From: Prevotella aurantiaca JCM 15754
GTDB taxonomy: Bacteria > Bacteroidota > Bacteroidia > Bacteroidales > Bacteroidaceae
Reading direction: 5' to 3'
DNA length: 64,000 nt
Assembly (NCBI RefSeq): GCF_000614025.1
Contig: NZ_BAKF01000006.1
Span: 1-64,000 of the forward strand
The position numbers and the translations under genes are program-made. Numbering within the stretch: position 1 is the stretch's first letter; each line of letters starts with the position of its first letter. The notes under the pieces are model-generated. The model was not told where the DNA came from. It worked only from the letters and a program-made list of their open reading frames with translations, and did not search any database. Of this stretch, positions 35,686-45,002 are shown in pieces.

Positions 35686-37797
35686 ATGTTGTTTTTGAGT
35701 ATTATGCTTTCAATGTTCGTATCGTCTTCAGATACTGTGAATGTGTCGAAGGAACATACTTTGCAAGAAGTTGTTGTTGTAGCAAGTAGGATAAGAAATA
35801 AAGGTAACAAGATAATTGTGCAAATGCGTGAGGACGAAAACAAAACAATGGACGAAGTTTTGGAGTCTGTTCCTCACGTAACAGTAACGGAGAGTGGTAT
35901 TAGCATAGATGGAAGAGGGAAAGTAAAGGTTCTTCTCAATGGACACGAGGTGCGAATGGAAGGTGCAGCATTGATAAGCTACTTGCAAAGTCTGCGTTCT
36001 TCGGACATCAGCAAGGTGGAAGTCCAGACTGTTGCCGATGCTTCTCAAGATGCTAATGTTCAAGGTGGTGTGATTAATATTGTTCTTCGGAAGCAGAAAG
36101 ATAACGGAGTGAATGGCTCGATAGAAAACCGTTTGAACGTTGCCAACACATTTTTCCGCAATACTGCAGCCGTTTCGGTGTTTTCAAGATGGAACAACGT
36201 AAACCTGTATGCTTCGTTTTCCAACCCCATTACTGCCAAGAATAATGGCGAAGGTCATATAAATCGAGTTTTCAACCAGCCTTTATATGATTATAATTCT
36301 GAAAGTAACAACCGCATTCCAGCGAGAGACTATTATTGGAGAGTAGGCGGATTTGCTGATTTAAGTACTCGTTGGAATATCGGAGCAGAGTATGCGTTCA
36401 CGCTGAACCGTTTGAAAAGAACAACCAACGACCGCACATCTATGCAGACACCAGAGATAAGTATGCACGATATATTGAGTACTTACACGCAAAAGTTACG
36501 AAATCATTTGCATTCTCTGCAGGCAGATGTATCATATAAGGTAGATAATGAAGGCTCAAAAATAAAGTTTTCTACTTCATGTGATGTCAGACGATTGCGT
36601 GGCGATAATGTTAATCTGTTTGAAAACAGGTGCGATTCGAGCAACACTGCATCTATATATAAGGTATTGACAATGGATTTATCGGTGTTTAAATGGTTCT
36701 CAAAGACTAGTAGTTTGCTGTTTGGACTGAAACACAATTCCATATCGGCAGACAATAATACTATGTATAGCAGTGTTTCGTCGAACCCAAACAGCAACTA
36801 CAGTGCTGCTTTTGAGCAGAAAGAACGCATATTTGCAGGGTATGTACAGTTTGCAGCTGCTTACAAGAAACTGAATTACGAAGTGGGACTGCGATATGAA
36901 TATGTAGCCACCAAAGAGTTTCCGACGAACATAAAGCGAAATTACAGCGACTTGTTCCCTTACATTTCGATGGGCTATGACATAGACGAGTATGGCAAAT
37001 GGAAAGTTATCGCATCGTATTCTCGAAAGATAGCCCGCCCATTGTTCAGTCAGCAGAACCCTACGAAAACGCAGACATCGTTGTTTACTTATACGATAGG
37101 CAATGTTGCCTTGCGCCCTGAATACGTAAACAGCCTTCGTTCGACGTTCGTTTACAACAACGTGTATTCGCTGACGTTGGGCGTTGATATGCACAGCGAC
37201 CTGATTAGAGAGTTCTCTTTTGAAACACCAGACAACCCTATGGGCAGTTATGTTACTTACATTAACCACCATCAGGAAAACCATTGGTACGCTTATCTTA
37301 GCTTGCCTTTCCAGCCTTGCTATTGGTTCAACATAAACTTCAATTCGCTTCTGTGCTATCAAACCATTCAGATAACGAAGGGAGAAAGCATAAAAGGACA
37401 TTTCCTATATATGAACAACACGAAGGCAACCTTCCGACTGCCGCACAATTTCAATGTGGAAGTATCGTTAAACGCCACTTCGCGCTTGCATTCGGGCAAC
37501 TCGATGATTAGGTCTTATCAGCGTGTAGACCTACTGTTGTCGAAAGCTTTCAAACCAAGAGTAAATTTGTCGTTGGCAGTGAAGAATGTATTCAACAAGC
37601 AGTACGGATTCATTGAAACGCACAGCCGCTATTCCAACTTCTACGATACGATGCAAGGAAGCAACAGTAGGAACATTCAACTTACGCTTACTTACAACTT
37701 CGGCAAAGGAAAAGGTGGCAGAAAGCTGAAGCGCGACGACAATGGCGAGGCGGAACGCTTGAACGATTTCAATAAAAATAACAATATAAAACTATGA
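35686..37797 (+). CDS. TonB-dependent receptor-like outer membrane beta-barrel protein
   Basis: 703 residues. A short signal-like start (MLFLSIMLSMFVSSSDTV), a TonB-box-like LQEVVVVASR, a plug domain (VLESVPHVTVTESGISIDGR, VLLNGHEVRMEG, VEVQTVADASQDANVQGGVI) and a barrel of the OMP_b-brl_3 type ending in ...NIQLTLTYNFGKG, followed by a charged tail of about 30 residues. The usual N-terminal carboxypeptidase-regulatory repeat is absent. Substrate unknown. The 4-base overlap with the next gene shows operon coupling. Base composition in the 3' half is noticeably less AT-rich than the neighbouring genes. Confidence 0.85.
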   Translation: MLFLSIMLSMFVSSSDTVNVSKEHTLQEVVVVASRIRNKGNKIIVQMREDENKTMDEVLESVPHVTVTESGISIDGRGKVKVLLNGHEVRMEGAALISYLQSLRSSDISKVEVQTVADASQDANVQGGVINIVLRKQKDNGVNGSIENRLNVANTFFRNTAAVSVFSRWNNVNLYASFSNPITAKNNGEGHINRVFNQPLYDYNSESNNRIPARDYYWRVGGFADLSTRWNIGAEYAFTLNRLKRTTNDRTSMQTPEISMHDILSTYTQKLRNHLHSLQADVSYKVDNEGSKIKFSTSCDVRRLRGDNVNLFENRCDSSNTASIYKVLTMDLSVFKWFSKTSSLLFGLKHNSISADNNTMYSSVSSNPNSNYSAAFEQKERIFAGYVQFAAAYKKLNYEVGLRYEYVATKEFPTNIKRNYSDLFPYISMGYDIDEYGKWKVIASYSRKIARPLFSQQNPTKTQTSLFTYTIGNVALRPEYVNSLRSTFVYNNVYSLTLGVDMHSDLIREFSFETPDNPMGSYVTYINHHQENHWYAYLSLPFQPCYWFNINFNSLLCYQTIQITKGESIKGHFLYMNNTKATFRLPHNFNVEVSLNATSRLHSGNSMIRSYQRVDLLLSKAFKPRVNLSLAVKNVFNKQYGFIETHSRYSNFYDTMQGSNSRNIQLTLTYNFGKGKGGRKLKRDDNGEAERLNDFNKNNNIKL

Positions 37798-38413
37798 TTA
37801 TGAAAGAAAAAGAATTAACAGTAGCAGAGAGTTTGAAACTCATTGAGAGAACGATAGAGCAGAGTAGGAGAGACGTTGCCAAGGCTTCGGCACAGCCGTT
37901 GCTTGTTTGGGGCGGATTGGTATTATCTACTTCACTCATCATTTGGTTGCTCATAACGAACACACCGAAGGGAGAAGGCGGTGGCAGTTGGCATTTGCTT
38001 TGGATACTGATGTCGCTGATAGGTGGTATATACCAGTACTATTTCAACCGTTCTTGGTCTGTTCCCGACACCATCGTCAGCCGTACCATTGGCTACATGT
38101 GGGGTGTATTCGGAATATCGGTATTTGTTTTGTGGGCAATCAATATATGTGCGATAACTTTTGGTGGAATCTCCGTAAGGCAAATCATACCGATGACGCC
38201 AACCATCATTCTGTTTATGGGCTTGTCGGTTGCCGTTACTGGCTGGTGATTAATCGTTTGTTTATCTCTGTCATCGGTGCGGTGGCGTGTGCGATATGTG
38301 CTTACTTCTCACTTGTTAATCAGGGTGTGAACGAATTACTGTGCATAGCCGTTACAGCCGTGTTCACACTGATAGTTCCAGGTTTATATTTAGAGTTCAG
38401 CAATGGCAGATAA
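37794..38413 (+). pseudogene. Four/five-helix membrane protein, frameshifted
   Basis: A cytoplasmic helical N-terminus (ESLKLIERTIEQSRRDVAKA) is followed by hydrophobic helices. The first frame stops after VAVTGW at 38247-38249, but another frame continues without break as VINRLFISVIGAVACAICAY and later VFTLIVPGLYLEFSNGR. One base appears missing near 38246 (TGG TTG ATT AAT expected). Restored length is about 206 residues. It lies between the receptor gene and a small winged-helix regulator with overlaps on both sides, so the three work together; it may be a sensor or anti-regulator. Function unknown. Confidence 0.75.
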
Positions 38414-38699
38414 CGATTTCCTCCCCCTCGACCCTTTGATGAACAACGAATTGCGTTTGGCAATAATGTCGATACTGATGAGTGCCGACAGTGCCGACTT
38501 CACCTACATAAAGAACACCACGAAGGCTACATCGGGCAACATAAGTGTGCAGATAGACAAGTTGGAAAAGGCGAAGTATATAAAGGTGAAGAAAGGGTAC
38601 AAGGGCAAAGTGCCCCAAACCGTTTGCCGTATAACGCCACAAGGAATACAGGCATTGGCAAACCACGTACAGGCGTTAAAGTCGTATTTGAACATATAG
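38403..38699 (+). CDS. Winged-helix transcriptional regulator
   Basis: 98-residue DNA-binding protein of the HTH_34/MarR-like winged-helix type: NNELRLAIMSILMSADSADF, TKATSGNISVQIDKLEKAKY, then the wing VKKGYKGKVPQTVCRITPQG. Such small regulators pair with membrane proteins like the one whose end it overlaps by 11 bases. Probably controls this operon. Ends before a strong terminator. Confidence 0.85.
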   Translation: MADNDFLPLDPLMNNELRLAIMSILMSADSADFTYIKNTTKATSGNISVQIDKLEKAKYIKVKKGYKGKVPQTVCRITPQGIQALANHVQALKSYLNI

Positions 38700-38710
38700 G
38701 CATATAAAGT

Positions 38711-38740
38711 AATAGTATACGGAAAGCTCCGTATACTATT
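38711..38740. terminator. Bidirectional terminator between convergent genes
   Basis: 13-bp perfect stem AATAGTATACGGA/TCCGTATACTATT with a 4-base loop, lying between the plus-strand regulator and the minus-strand P-loop gene. Confidence 0.85.
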
Positions 38741-38753
38741 TACATTTAATTAT

Positions 38754-39197
38754 CTATCTTCCATAGTTGGAAATAATTTCTAAAGTTATCTTTTTTATCT
38801 CTATCGCCTTCTGTGTATTTTCTATTCGTTGCAATGAATCCTTTTCACTTTCTTCTTTAAGTATGAATATAGATTCTGGATAATCTTCAATAGCCTCTTC
38901 AATTTTCTTTTTGTGATATCCGACAGTGCATGCACAAATTGCAATATCACACTCGAATTCTTCCAAATTTTTCAAATGATTCTTTACAGAGCAGTCTCCT
39001 ATTGCATAATCTCCTTGTGTTACAATGCCTATGGTTTTACCTTTAAATGTCAATACGTCTATAAAGTCTCTGTTATATAAATCCTCAAACTTATCGGGAG
39101 ATTGAACACAACCAGCTTCCAGCAAAAGGGAATATACTATATTCAGAGTTTGGGTCTTTCCACAATTAGATGCTCCTTTTAATGCAATAACTTTCAT
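38754..39197 (-). CDS. Small P-loop NTPase
   Basis: 147 residues starting MKVIALKGASNCGKTQTLNI, a Walker A motif (G-A-S-N-C-G-K-T). A possible Walker B aspartate lies in CDIAICACTVG. Similar to small single-domain ATPases of unknown role in Bacteroidetes. Stands alone between two terminators. No target can be named. Confidence 0.7.
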   Translation of the reverse strand: MKVIALKGASNCGKTQTLNIVYSLLLEAGCVQSPDKFEDLYNRDFIDVLTFKGKTIGIVTQGDYAIGDCSVKNHLKNLEEFECDIAICACTVGYHKKKIEEAIEDYPESIFILKEESEKDSLQRIENTQKAIEIKKITLEIISNYGR

Positions 39198-39226
39198 GTT
39201 ATTTTAATTTTTAAAATGAATAAATT

Positions 39227-39252
39227 GCTGCGACAGGCTCACCCATCGCAGC
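39227..39252 (-). terminator. Terminator of the HU-related gene
   Basis: 7-bp stem GCTGCGA/TCGCAGC with a 12-base loop, followed on the minus strand by an AT-rich run, 24 bases after the stop. Confidence 0.55.
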
Positions 39253-39275
39253 GATAATAATCAGCAAACAGCGAT

Positions 39276-39734
39276 TTATGGGTGTTCGCTTCCTCCGCCT
39301 TCGTCAGACGGTTTCTTCTTAGGTTTCTTTGTAGGTGCTTCCACTCGCTCGTAACTTACGTTGGTAAGTGTGAAGTATTTCTTCGAGGGCGAGAGTCGCA
39401 CGACGGGCTTTGTGATGTGAGTGTTAGGATTGAATTTCGTCTTTCCTTTCTCAACAATTTTGCTTTGGAACGATGGAGTGAGCGTACCAATGTCGCCAAA
39501 TTCCACGATGTCACCGTTTTCTACATATCGTTTTGCTATTTCTGCTGCAAGTCGCAGCACGGCTTCTACCTCTGCACCCGTAAATGTTGTTGCTCTTGCC
39601 ACTTCGTCGCAGAAATTGCGGTGGTCAATGCGTTTGCGCCCAGTTGGGCGTGCCTGAAGCACTGTTTTTCCTGCCATCTTGCCGAAGGATGATTTACGCT
39701 CGGTGAGCGTATAGGCTAATGGTTTGTTTGCCAT
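39276..39734 (-). CDS. HU/IHF-related DNA-binding protein
   Basis: 152-residue protein of the Bacteroidetes HU-related histone-like family. The pattern includes KTVLQARPTGRKRIDHRNFC, VARATTFTGAEVEAVLRLAA, and the DNA-binding arm region ENGDIVEFGDIGTLTPSFQS. A C-terminal charged tail (PTKKPKKKPSDEGGGSEHP) is extra to HU. It would bend or compact DNA. Its promoter region lies just before the phased TGACGTCA repeats (39873-39928), an intriguing neighbour. Confidence 0.88.
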   Translation of the reverse strand: MANKPLAYTLTERKSSFGKMAGKTVLQARPTGRKRIDHRNFCDEVARATTFTGAEVEAVLRLAAEIAKRYVENGDIVEFGDIGTLTPSFQSKIVEKGKTKFNPNTHITKPVVRLSPSKKYFTLTNVSYERVEAPTKKPKKKPSDEGGGSEHP

Positions 39735-39870
39735 AGTCTTTCTGTATTAAATGTTGTCCCTAAAAATTTTAATTTTACCAACACGCAGAGCGAGGGATTT
39801 TCTCTATCGTGGGCATGGTATTTTCTTATTTGTAAGCAAAGGTATAAAAAATTAACGACATTTCCAAAAG

Positions 39871-39930
39871 AATATGACGTCATATTTGCGCAAATATGAC
39901 GTCATATTTTCCAGAAAATGACGTCATATT
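39871..39930. repeat. Phased palindrome array E (TGACGTCA cores, exact 22-bp period)
   Basis: Three TGACGTCA palindromes centred at about 39878, 39900 and 39922, each 22 bp apart. The first two extend to perfect palindromes of 16 and 18 bp (AATATGACGTCATATT core); the third is perfect over 10 bp. A- and T-tracts flank each. The array lies in the 393-bp gap between the HU-related gene start and the 3' end of folA. Confidence 0.85.
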
Positions 39931-40061
39931 TTTCGGGATATGATAATCGCTTATTTATCAAGTAGTTACAAAGTTGATTTTTTTAGATAGAAATATGCTT
40001 ATTTTTTGGTAAAAAAAGCGATGTTTGATAGTGTGTTTTCGACTTGTTTATGACAAAAAAA

Positions 40062-40095
40062 GAGGGCGTGCCATATTGTTTATTAGCACGTCCTC
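40062..40095 (-). terminator. Terminator of the folA operon
   Basis: 10-bp stem (GAGGGCGTGC with GCACGTCCTC, one G-T pair), loop of 14, followed on the minus strand by seven T, 33 bases after folA. Confidence 0.85.
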
Positions 40096-40127
40096 AAGGA
40101 TGTTTTAGGTTTATTACTTTAATTTTT

Positions 40128-40628
40128 TTATTCTTCTTTTTTGTTTTTGCGTACATAATCAACGTATGCATATGCTGGTGTGTCGTCGGTTTCAGCACGT
40201 TCTTGTCTCGTTTCTACTTCCCAAGTTCCATCGTTGTATTCTGGAAAGAAGACATCGGCATGGGGAGGAATGCCTTCTATTTCGGTTAGATAAAGGCGGT
40301 CGGCTACAGCCAGTCCTTCTTTGTACAAACTTGCGCCGCCTATGATGAAAGCTTTTTCGTTGTCGGAAATGTGCTTTAACGCTTCGCTAAGAGAGGTGTA
40401 GACGTCGCAGCCTGGAAAATTGTTTTCGGTGCGACTTAATACAATGTTTCTGCGATTGGGTAATGCACCTTTCGGAAGTGAGTGGAATGTGCGTCGGCCC
40501 ATGATAACGGTATTACCTGTTGTTAATTGTTTGAATCTGCGAAGGTCTTCTTTGATGAAGTAAACCATATCGTTATTGTAACCGATGGCACGATTTTTTG
40601 CTACTGCAGCAATTATGTTTATTTCCAT
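40128..40628 (-). CDS. folA: Dihydrofolate reductase
   Basis: 166-residue DHFR reducing dihydrofolate with NADPH. INIIAAVAKNRAIGYNNDM, the acidic substrate-binding E in IKEDLRRFKQLT, the cofactor motif VIMGRRTFHSLPKGALPNR, and FIIGGASLY are present. It lies 24 bases after thyA in the same direction, the classical thyA-folA pairing, since thymidylate synthase produces dihydrofolate. Confidence 0.97.
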   Translation of the reverse strand: MEINIIAAVAKNRAIGYNNDMVYFIKEDLRRFKQLTTGNTVIMGRRTFHSLPKGALPNRRNIVLSRTENNFPGCDVYTSLSEALKHISDNEKAFIIGGASLYKEGLAVADRLYLTEIEGIPPHADVFFPEYNDGTWEVETRQERAETDDTPAYAYVDYVRKNKKEE

Positions 40629-40652
40629 ATTTCTTTGTGTGTTGATTTTGTT

Positions 40653-41447
40653 TTAAACCGATACTTCGGCTGCTATATGTGGATACGGGTTGTAGTCTAT
40701 CAGTTCGAAATCCTCGAATTTGAAGTCGAAGATGCTTTTCACCTCAGGATTTATTATCATTTTGGGCAGTGGGCGAGGTGTGCGTGTTAGTTGTAACTTT
40801 GCTTGTTCCAGATGGTTCAGATACAAGTGTGTGTCGCCAGTTGTATGTATAAATTCGCCTGCTTCAAACCCAGTAACCTGTGCCATCATCTGCAACAAGA
40901 GTGCATAAGATGCAATGTTGAATGGTACACCAAGGAAGGTGTCGGCAGAACGTTGATAAAGCTGAAGAGAGAGTTTGCCGTCGGCTACGTAAAACTGGAA
41001 TAAACAATGGCAAGGAGGCAACGCCATGTCGTCTACTTCTGCAGGGTTCCATGCTGTAACGAGCATTCGGCGTGAGTTCGGGTTGTTGCGAAGTGCGTCT
41101 ACAACTTGTTGAATTTGGTCGATAGTTCCACCTTTATAGTTTGGCCACGAACGCCATTGATGCCCGTATACAGGGCCGAGCTCGCCGTTTTCGTCTGCCC
41201 ATTCGTTCCATATTCTTACTCCATGTTCTTGCAAATATTTTACGTTTGTATCGCCCCTTAAGAACCATAACAACTCGTAGATGATACTTTTAAGATGGAG
41301 TTTCTTCGTAGTAAGAAGAGGAAAACCTTCTTGCATGTTGAAACGCATTTGATGTCCGAACACCGATAGTGTGCCAGTTCCTGTTCGGTCGCCTTTCTGT
41401 GCACCTTCGGTAACAATGCGATGAAGTAGGTTGAGATATTGTTTCAT
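40653..41447 (-). CDS. thyA: Thymidylate synthase
   Basis: 264-residue ThyA converting dUMP and methylene-THF to dTMP. The catalytic Cys is in [33 protein letters not shown] and [16 protein letters not shown] are the standard dUMP-binding segments. Length is that of the short (E. coli-like) form. It lies between the RNA methyltransferase gene (9 bases) and folA. Confidence 0.98.
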   Translation of the reverse strand: MKQYLNLLHRIVTEGAQKGDRTGTGTLSVFGHQMRFNMQEGFPLLTTKKLHLKSIIYELLWFLRGDTNVKYLQEHGVRIWNEWADENGELGPVYGHQWRSWPNYKGGTIDQIQQVVDALRNNPNSRRMLVTAWNPAEVDDMALPPCHCLFQFYVADGKLSLQLYQRSADTFLGVPFNIASYALLLQMMAQVTGFEAGEFIHTTGDTHLYLNHLEQAKLQLTRTPRPLPKMIINPEVKSIFDFKFEDFELIDYNPYPHIAAEVSV

Positions 41448-41456
41448 GTTGTATGT

Positions 41457-42803
41457 CTATGTTAGAATGATCTGTTCGTTGGGAATATGGCTACTTTTTA
41501 TGCGCCATTCTTGTGGATAAAGGTTGTTGGCACGATTACCAAGATTATTGGCAAAACCAATGGCATATGCACGATATGTAAGTGTAACAATTCCTTTGGG
41601 AGCCGACACTGGGAGCATAATAGCTTCGTGACGCAGATATTTTATAGCAGTTTCATAGTCAATTTCTACATTTGGATAACTGCTTCTGTCGCCATTTATA
41701 GCGAGTGCCAAACTATGGTCGGGTATTATTTTCTTGCCTTTGATGGTGTCTTGCTTTACTCCATGTACCATGACCTTAAGTTTCTTGTTAGCTTCTGCCA
41801 CGAGTTTCTCTGCATTTGGCTCAACATTTGTGCTTGTTCCACCTTTCTTTATAATAGCCATAAACAAGCCTTCGCCTTGAGTAAAGCCAGGAATAAACCG
41901 ATAAACTGGGAAAGGTTTGTCTTCTCCTAACGGATTGTTGATGAGTGAACCCGTTATGTTCCAAGTCTTTTCAGTCGGTACTTCCAATAGCTGCGCATCA
42001 TATTCGTTTAATATCCACGCAACGTTTTCCTCGTTTTCATGAGCATTGAACGTACAAGTTGAATAGATAAGCAAACCTCCAGGCTTAAGGTTATCCCATA
42101 TATCAGCTATAATGCTACGTTGTAGTTGCCAACAATTCGCTACATTTTGCTCGCTCCATTCTGCAATAGCCTGTGGGTCTTTCCGAAACATTCCTTCGCC
42201 TGAACAAGGCACATCGGCTACAATGACGTCAAAAGAGAGTTTTGTTTTCTTGTAATCTCGTGGATAATTATTGGTAACAACTACATCAGAGTGACCAAAC
42301 TTTTGTACATTTTCTGCTAATATCTGAGCACGTTTATTGATTGGCTCGTTTGAGAATACAATACTACCATCAGAAATAGCAGTTCGTGCGCAAGTGGTTT
42401 TACCACCAGGGGCAGCACAAAGGTCGAGTAGCGCGACAGGTTTTTTTACTAAGTGGCGTAGAACATGAGATAGGAACATTGATGAAGCTTCTTGAACATA
42501 ATATGCCCCAGCATGAAAGAGTGGGTCGAAAGTAAAGTTGGGACGTACATTTAAATAAAAACCTTCTTTACACCACGCTATAGGAATGGGCTCAAAACTA
42601 TTTGCAATTTGTGTAGTTTCGCTTGTCTTAAAAGGATTTAGACGTATGCTAACGGACGAAGATTGCTGTAAACCTTTGAAAAAAATGTTGTAACGTTCCT
42701 CTCCAAACAATTGCTTGGTGTAAACTTCAAAAGCCGTTGGAAGAGTAATTCCAACGACTTCTTTGTTTAAACTTGTTTCAATGGTTTGATAGTTCTTGCT
42801 CAT
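41457..42803 (-). CDS. RsmF/NOL1-NOP2-Sun family RNA m5C methyltransferase
   Basis: 448-residue SAM-dependent RNA (cytosine-5) methyltransferase. Motif I LLDLCAAPGGKTT binds SAM; motif IV DVPCSGEGMF and motif VI LIYSTCTFNAHENE carry the two catalytic cysteines. The C-terminal part has a RsmF-like extension (PUA-like). Target probably a 16S rRNA cytosine. In operon with porE and thyA. Confidence 0.9.
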   Translation of the reverse strand: MSKNYQTIETSLNKEVVGITLPTAFEVYTKQLFGEERYNIFFKGLQQSSSVSIRLNPFKTSETTQIANSFEPIPIAWCKEGFYLNVRPNFTFDPLFHAGAYYVQEASSMFLSHVLRHLVKKPVALLDLCAAPGGKTTCARTAISDGSIVFSNEPINKRAQILAENVQKFGHSDVVVTNNYPRDYKKTKLSFDVIVADVPCSGEGMFRKDPQAIAEWSEQNVANCWQLQRSIIADIWDNLKPGGLLIYSTCTFNAHENEENVAWILNEYDAQLLEVPTEKTWNITGSLINNPLGEDKPFPVYRFIPGFTQGEGLFMAIIKKGGTSTNVEPNAEKLVAEANKKLKVMVHGVKQDTIKGKKIIPDHSLALAINGDRSSYPNVEIDYETAIKYLRHEAIMLPVSAPKGIVTLTYRAYAIGFANNLGNRANNLYPQEWRIKSSHIPNEQIILT

Positions 42804-42823
42804 TATAACTCCTGTTCAGATGT

Positions 42824-44938
42824 TTATTTGAAATCGAAATATACATCGCCTTCGTCTTCTAAGCGTTCTTTTTCTTTTGGTTTAGGCGGATTTTTTAAGT
42901 TGCCCTTATCGTCGAACATTCCATAAGTAGTACGCAAAACTGTAAATTCAGTGCGGCGGTTCATCTGATTTGCCGTTTCTTGCTTATCCTTTGGTAGTGC
43001 TTTTATAAACTCTTCAGTTAGAACATCGCCCTCTTTTAACCACGGATTCTTCTCAGCAATTTTCTTACGAATTTTCTTTGGCTTTTCTTTTCCATATCCA
43101 ACAGGAGACAAGCGATCAGCTGCAATACCTTTCTTTATAAGATAAGTAACCACCGCATCTGCACGACGTTGCGATAATCGCTTATTATAGTCTGCCGAAC
43201 CTTTATAGTCTGTGTGGGCTGAAAGCTCAATAGTAATATTCGGATTCTCTTCAAGAAGCTTCACAAGTTTATCCAAAGCTGCTTCCGATTCAGGACGGAG
43301 CGTAGCCTTATCAAAGTCGTAGAAGATGTTATCTATCAATACGGGTACACGAATACTTGCCAATGGGAATTGCAACGTGTATTCTTTTGACACTGTAACA
43401 GGGTCAACTTTTAATTCTTCTTTATGGTTTAAATAGCCTTGACAGGTTGCCAGAACTATATAATTCACGTTCGGACGTATCTCTTGTTCAAATGATCCAT
43501 CACCCTTTACTGATAGTTTTAAGTTTGTTCCATCGTCGCCTACCAAGAAAACTTGAGCAGCAGGAAGTTCGTATCCTTCCATTTCGTACACCCAGCCCTT
43601 AATGGTTTGTACCACTTCGGGAAGTTCAAAACTATAAATATGGTCCCATCCACGAGCGTCTCCACGATTGGAAGAGAAGAAACCACGATTGTGTTTTCCT
43701 TCGAATGTCATACCAAAATCATCTCCCTGTGAGTTCAAAGGAAAGCCAGGGTGTTCAATATGATAACGTCTATCTTTACCTACCTTGGCAATGAATATGT
43801 CTAAACCGCCCAAACCACCATGCCCATCTGATGAAAAATAAAAATCACCATTAGGTCGGAAAGTAGGAAACATCTCATTTCCTGCTGTGTTAATAGGTGC
43901 ACCAAGATTCTCTACACCTCCTGTTGTACCGCCAATGAGACGTACACGCCAAATATCAAGTCCTCCTTTACCACCAGGCATATCGCTTACAAAATAAAGC
44001 CAATTACCATCTGGTGATAGGGCAGGATGTGCAAAACTCGACAGAGTATCGCGCGTGATTTCCAATTTCTTAGGCTTTCCCCATGCAGCATCTGCACGAC
44101 TGCTTACAGATATTTGTGCAAAGCGAGGGTAAGTAGGGTCCGTCAGACATTGAGTAATATACATTTCCCTACCATCAACAGAGAATGCAGGTGTACCTTC
44201 GTCTGCTTCAGAGTTCAGTCCACTTTCAATTGCATGAGGAATTCCCCATTTCCCCTTTTCATCTTTTTCACTGACGAAGATGTCTCCAGGCTTAACGCCT
44301 GTGATTCCACTAATTTCATCACCTTGCGCCTCATTTCGTGTTGAGGTGAAATATAGTTGATTATACTGGTCGCCAAACAACATTGGTGAGTAGTCTTGCC
44401 TACGCGAGTTAAACTTATCCATCTTTTTAACTTGATAATAAGAACCTTGTTCTTTTATTGTAGGAGCCTTAGTAGCTGCAGCTAAACCCTCTCTTGCTAT
44501 ATCGTTGTCAGGCATAGAGTCTAAAGCTATGCTGTATTCTTTTATTGCTTCTGGATAAGAACCAGTCTTCATGAGGTTGGCAGCCAACTTTAAGTGTGTA
44601 TCTTTGTCGTCTTGTTTATATCTAATAACATTTCGATAGGCTGCTATAGCTCTTTGGGACAAGCTAATTTGGTCGTAGCATAATGCCATTTTTGCAGCTA
44701 ATTGTCCTCTTTGAGCACGATTTTTTGCTGGAGTACGCTGGTAAGCACTCTTGAATTCCGTTGCAGCGTCGTAGTATTCGCCAATTGCAAGGAATTTTTC
44801 ACCTTTCTTTATGTTCCGATCTATGCCGCAACTAAATAAAAACAATGCAATGGTGCACAATACTAATAATCCAAGAACCTGTTTATTACAAAGTCTTTGG
44901 AATTTTATTCTGTTGCATGAAAATTGGCGTTTATTCAT
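42824..44938 (-). CDS. porE: PorE-like T9SS component (TPR, beta-propeller, CRD, OmpA domains)
   Basis: 704-residue lipoprotein. A lipobox-like LFLFSCG ends the hydrophobic segment (the first ~19 residues are basic, so the true start may be a later Met). Domain order is TPR repeats (about 40-160), a WD40/PD40-like beta-propeller with repeated FSVDGREMYIT and LSPDGNWLYFVSD and FRPNGDFYFSSDG (about 190-470), a carboxypeptidase-regulatory-like strand domain (IKGWVYEMEGYELPAAQVFL) and an OmpA-C peptidoglycan domain (IELSAHTDYKGSADYNKRLS). This order is that of PorE of the type IX secretion system. It fits the T9SS-tailed proteins encoded in this window. Confidence 0.8.
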   Translation of the reverse strand: MNKRQFSCNRIKFQRLCNKQVLGLLVLCTIALFLFSCGIDRNIKKGEKFLAIGEYYDAATEFKSAYQRTPAKNRAQRGQLAAKMALCYDQISLSQRAIAAYRNVIRYKQDDKDTHLKLAANLMKTGSYPEAIKEYSIALDSMPDNDIAREGLAAATKAPTIKEQGSYYQVKKMDKFNSRRQDYSPMLFGDQYNQLYFTSTRNEAQGDEISGITGVKPGDIFVSEKDEKGKWGIPHAIESGLNSEADEGTPAFSVDGREMYITQCLTDPTYPRFAQISVSSRADAAWGKPKKLEITRDTLSSFAHPALSPDGNWLYFVSDMPGGKGGLDIWRVRLIGGTTGGVENLGAPINTAGNEMFPTFRPNGDFYFSSDGHGGLGGLDIFIAKVGKDRRYHIEHPGFPLNSQGDDFGMTFEGKHNRGFFSSNRGDARGWDHIYSFELPEVVQTIKGWVYEMEGYELPAAQVFLVGDDGTNLKLSVKGDGSFEQEIRPNVNYIVLATCQGYLNHKEELKVDPVTVSKEYTLQFPLASIRVPVLIDNIFYDFDKATLRPESEAALDKLVKLLEENPNITIELSAHTDYKGSADYNKRLSQRRADAVVTYLIKKGIAADRLSPVGYGKEKPKKIRKKIAEKNPWLKEGDVLTEEFIKALPKDKQETANQMNRRTEFTVLRTTYGMFDDKGNLKNPPKPKEKERLEDEGDVYFDFK

Positions 44939-45002
44939 ATTATATTAAACGTAGCAATATTAATTATATTGCAAGATAGCACGTTTCTATTTTTTCTTTA
45001 TC

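Noticed and set aside
36700..37401. A 233-codon minus-strand frame inside the receptor gene
   Set aside because: Antisense shadow of a clear TonB-dependent receptor; no recognisable protein features.
37907..38413. A separate 168-residue gene overlapping the membrane protein
   Set aside because: Only its last ~55 codons are protein-like and they continue the upstream membrane protein; the earlier part is a shadow frame.
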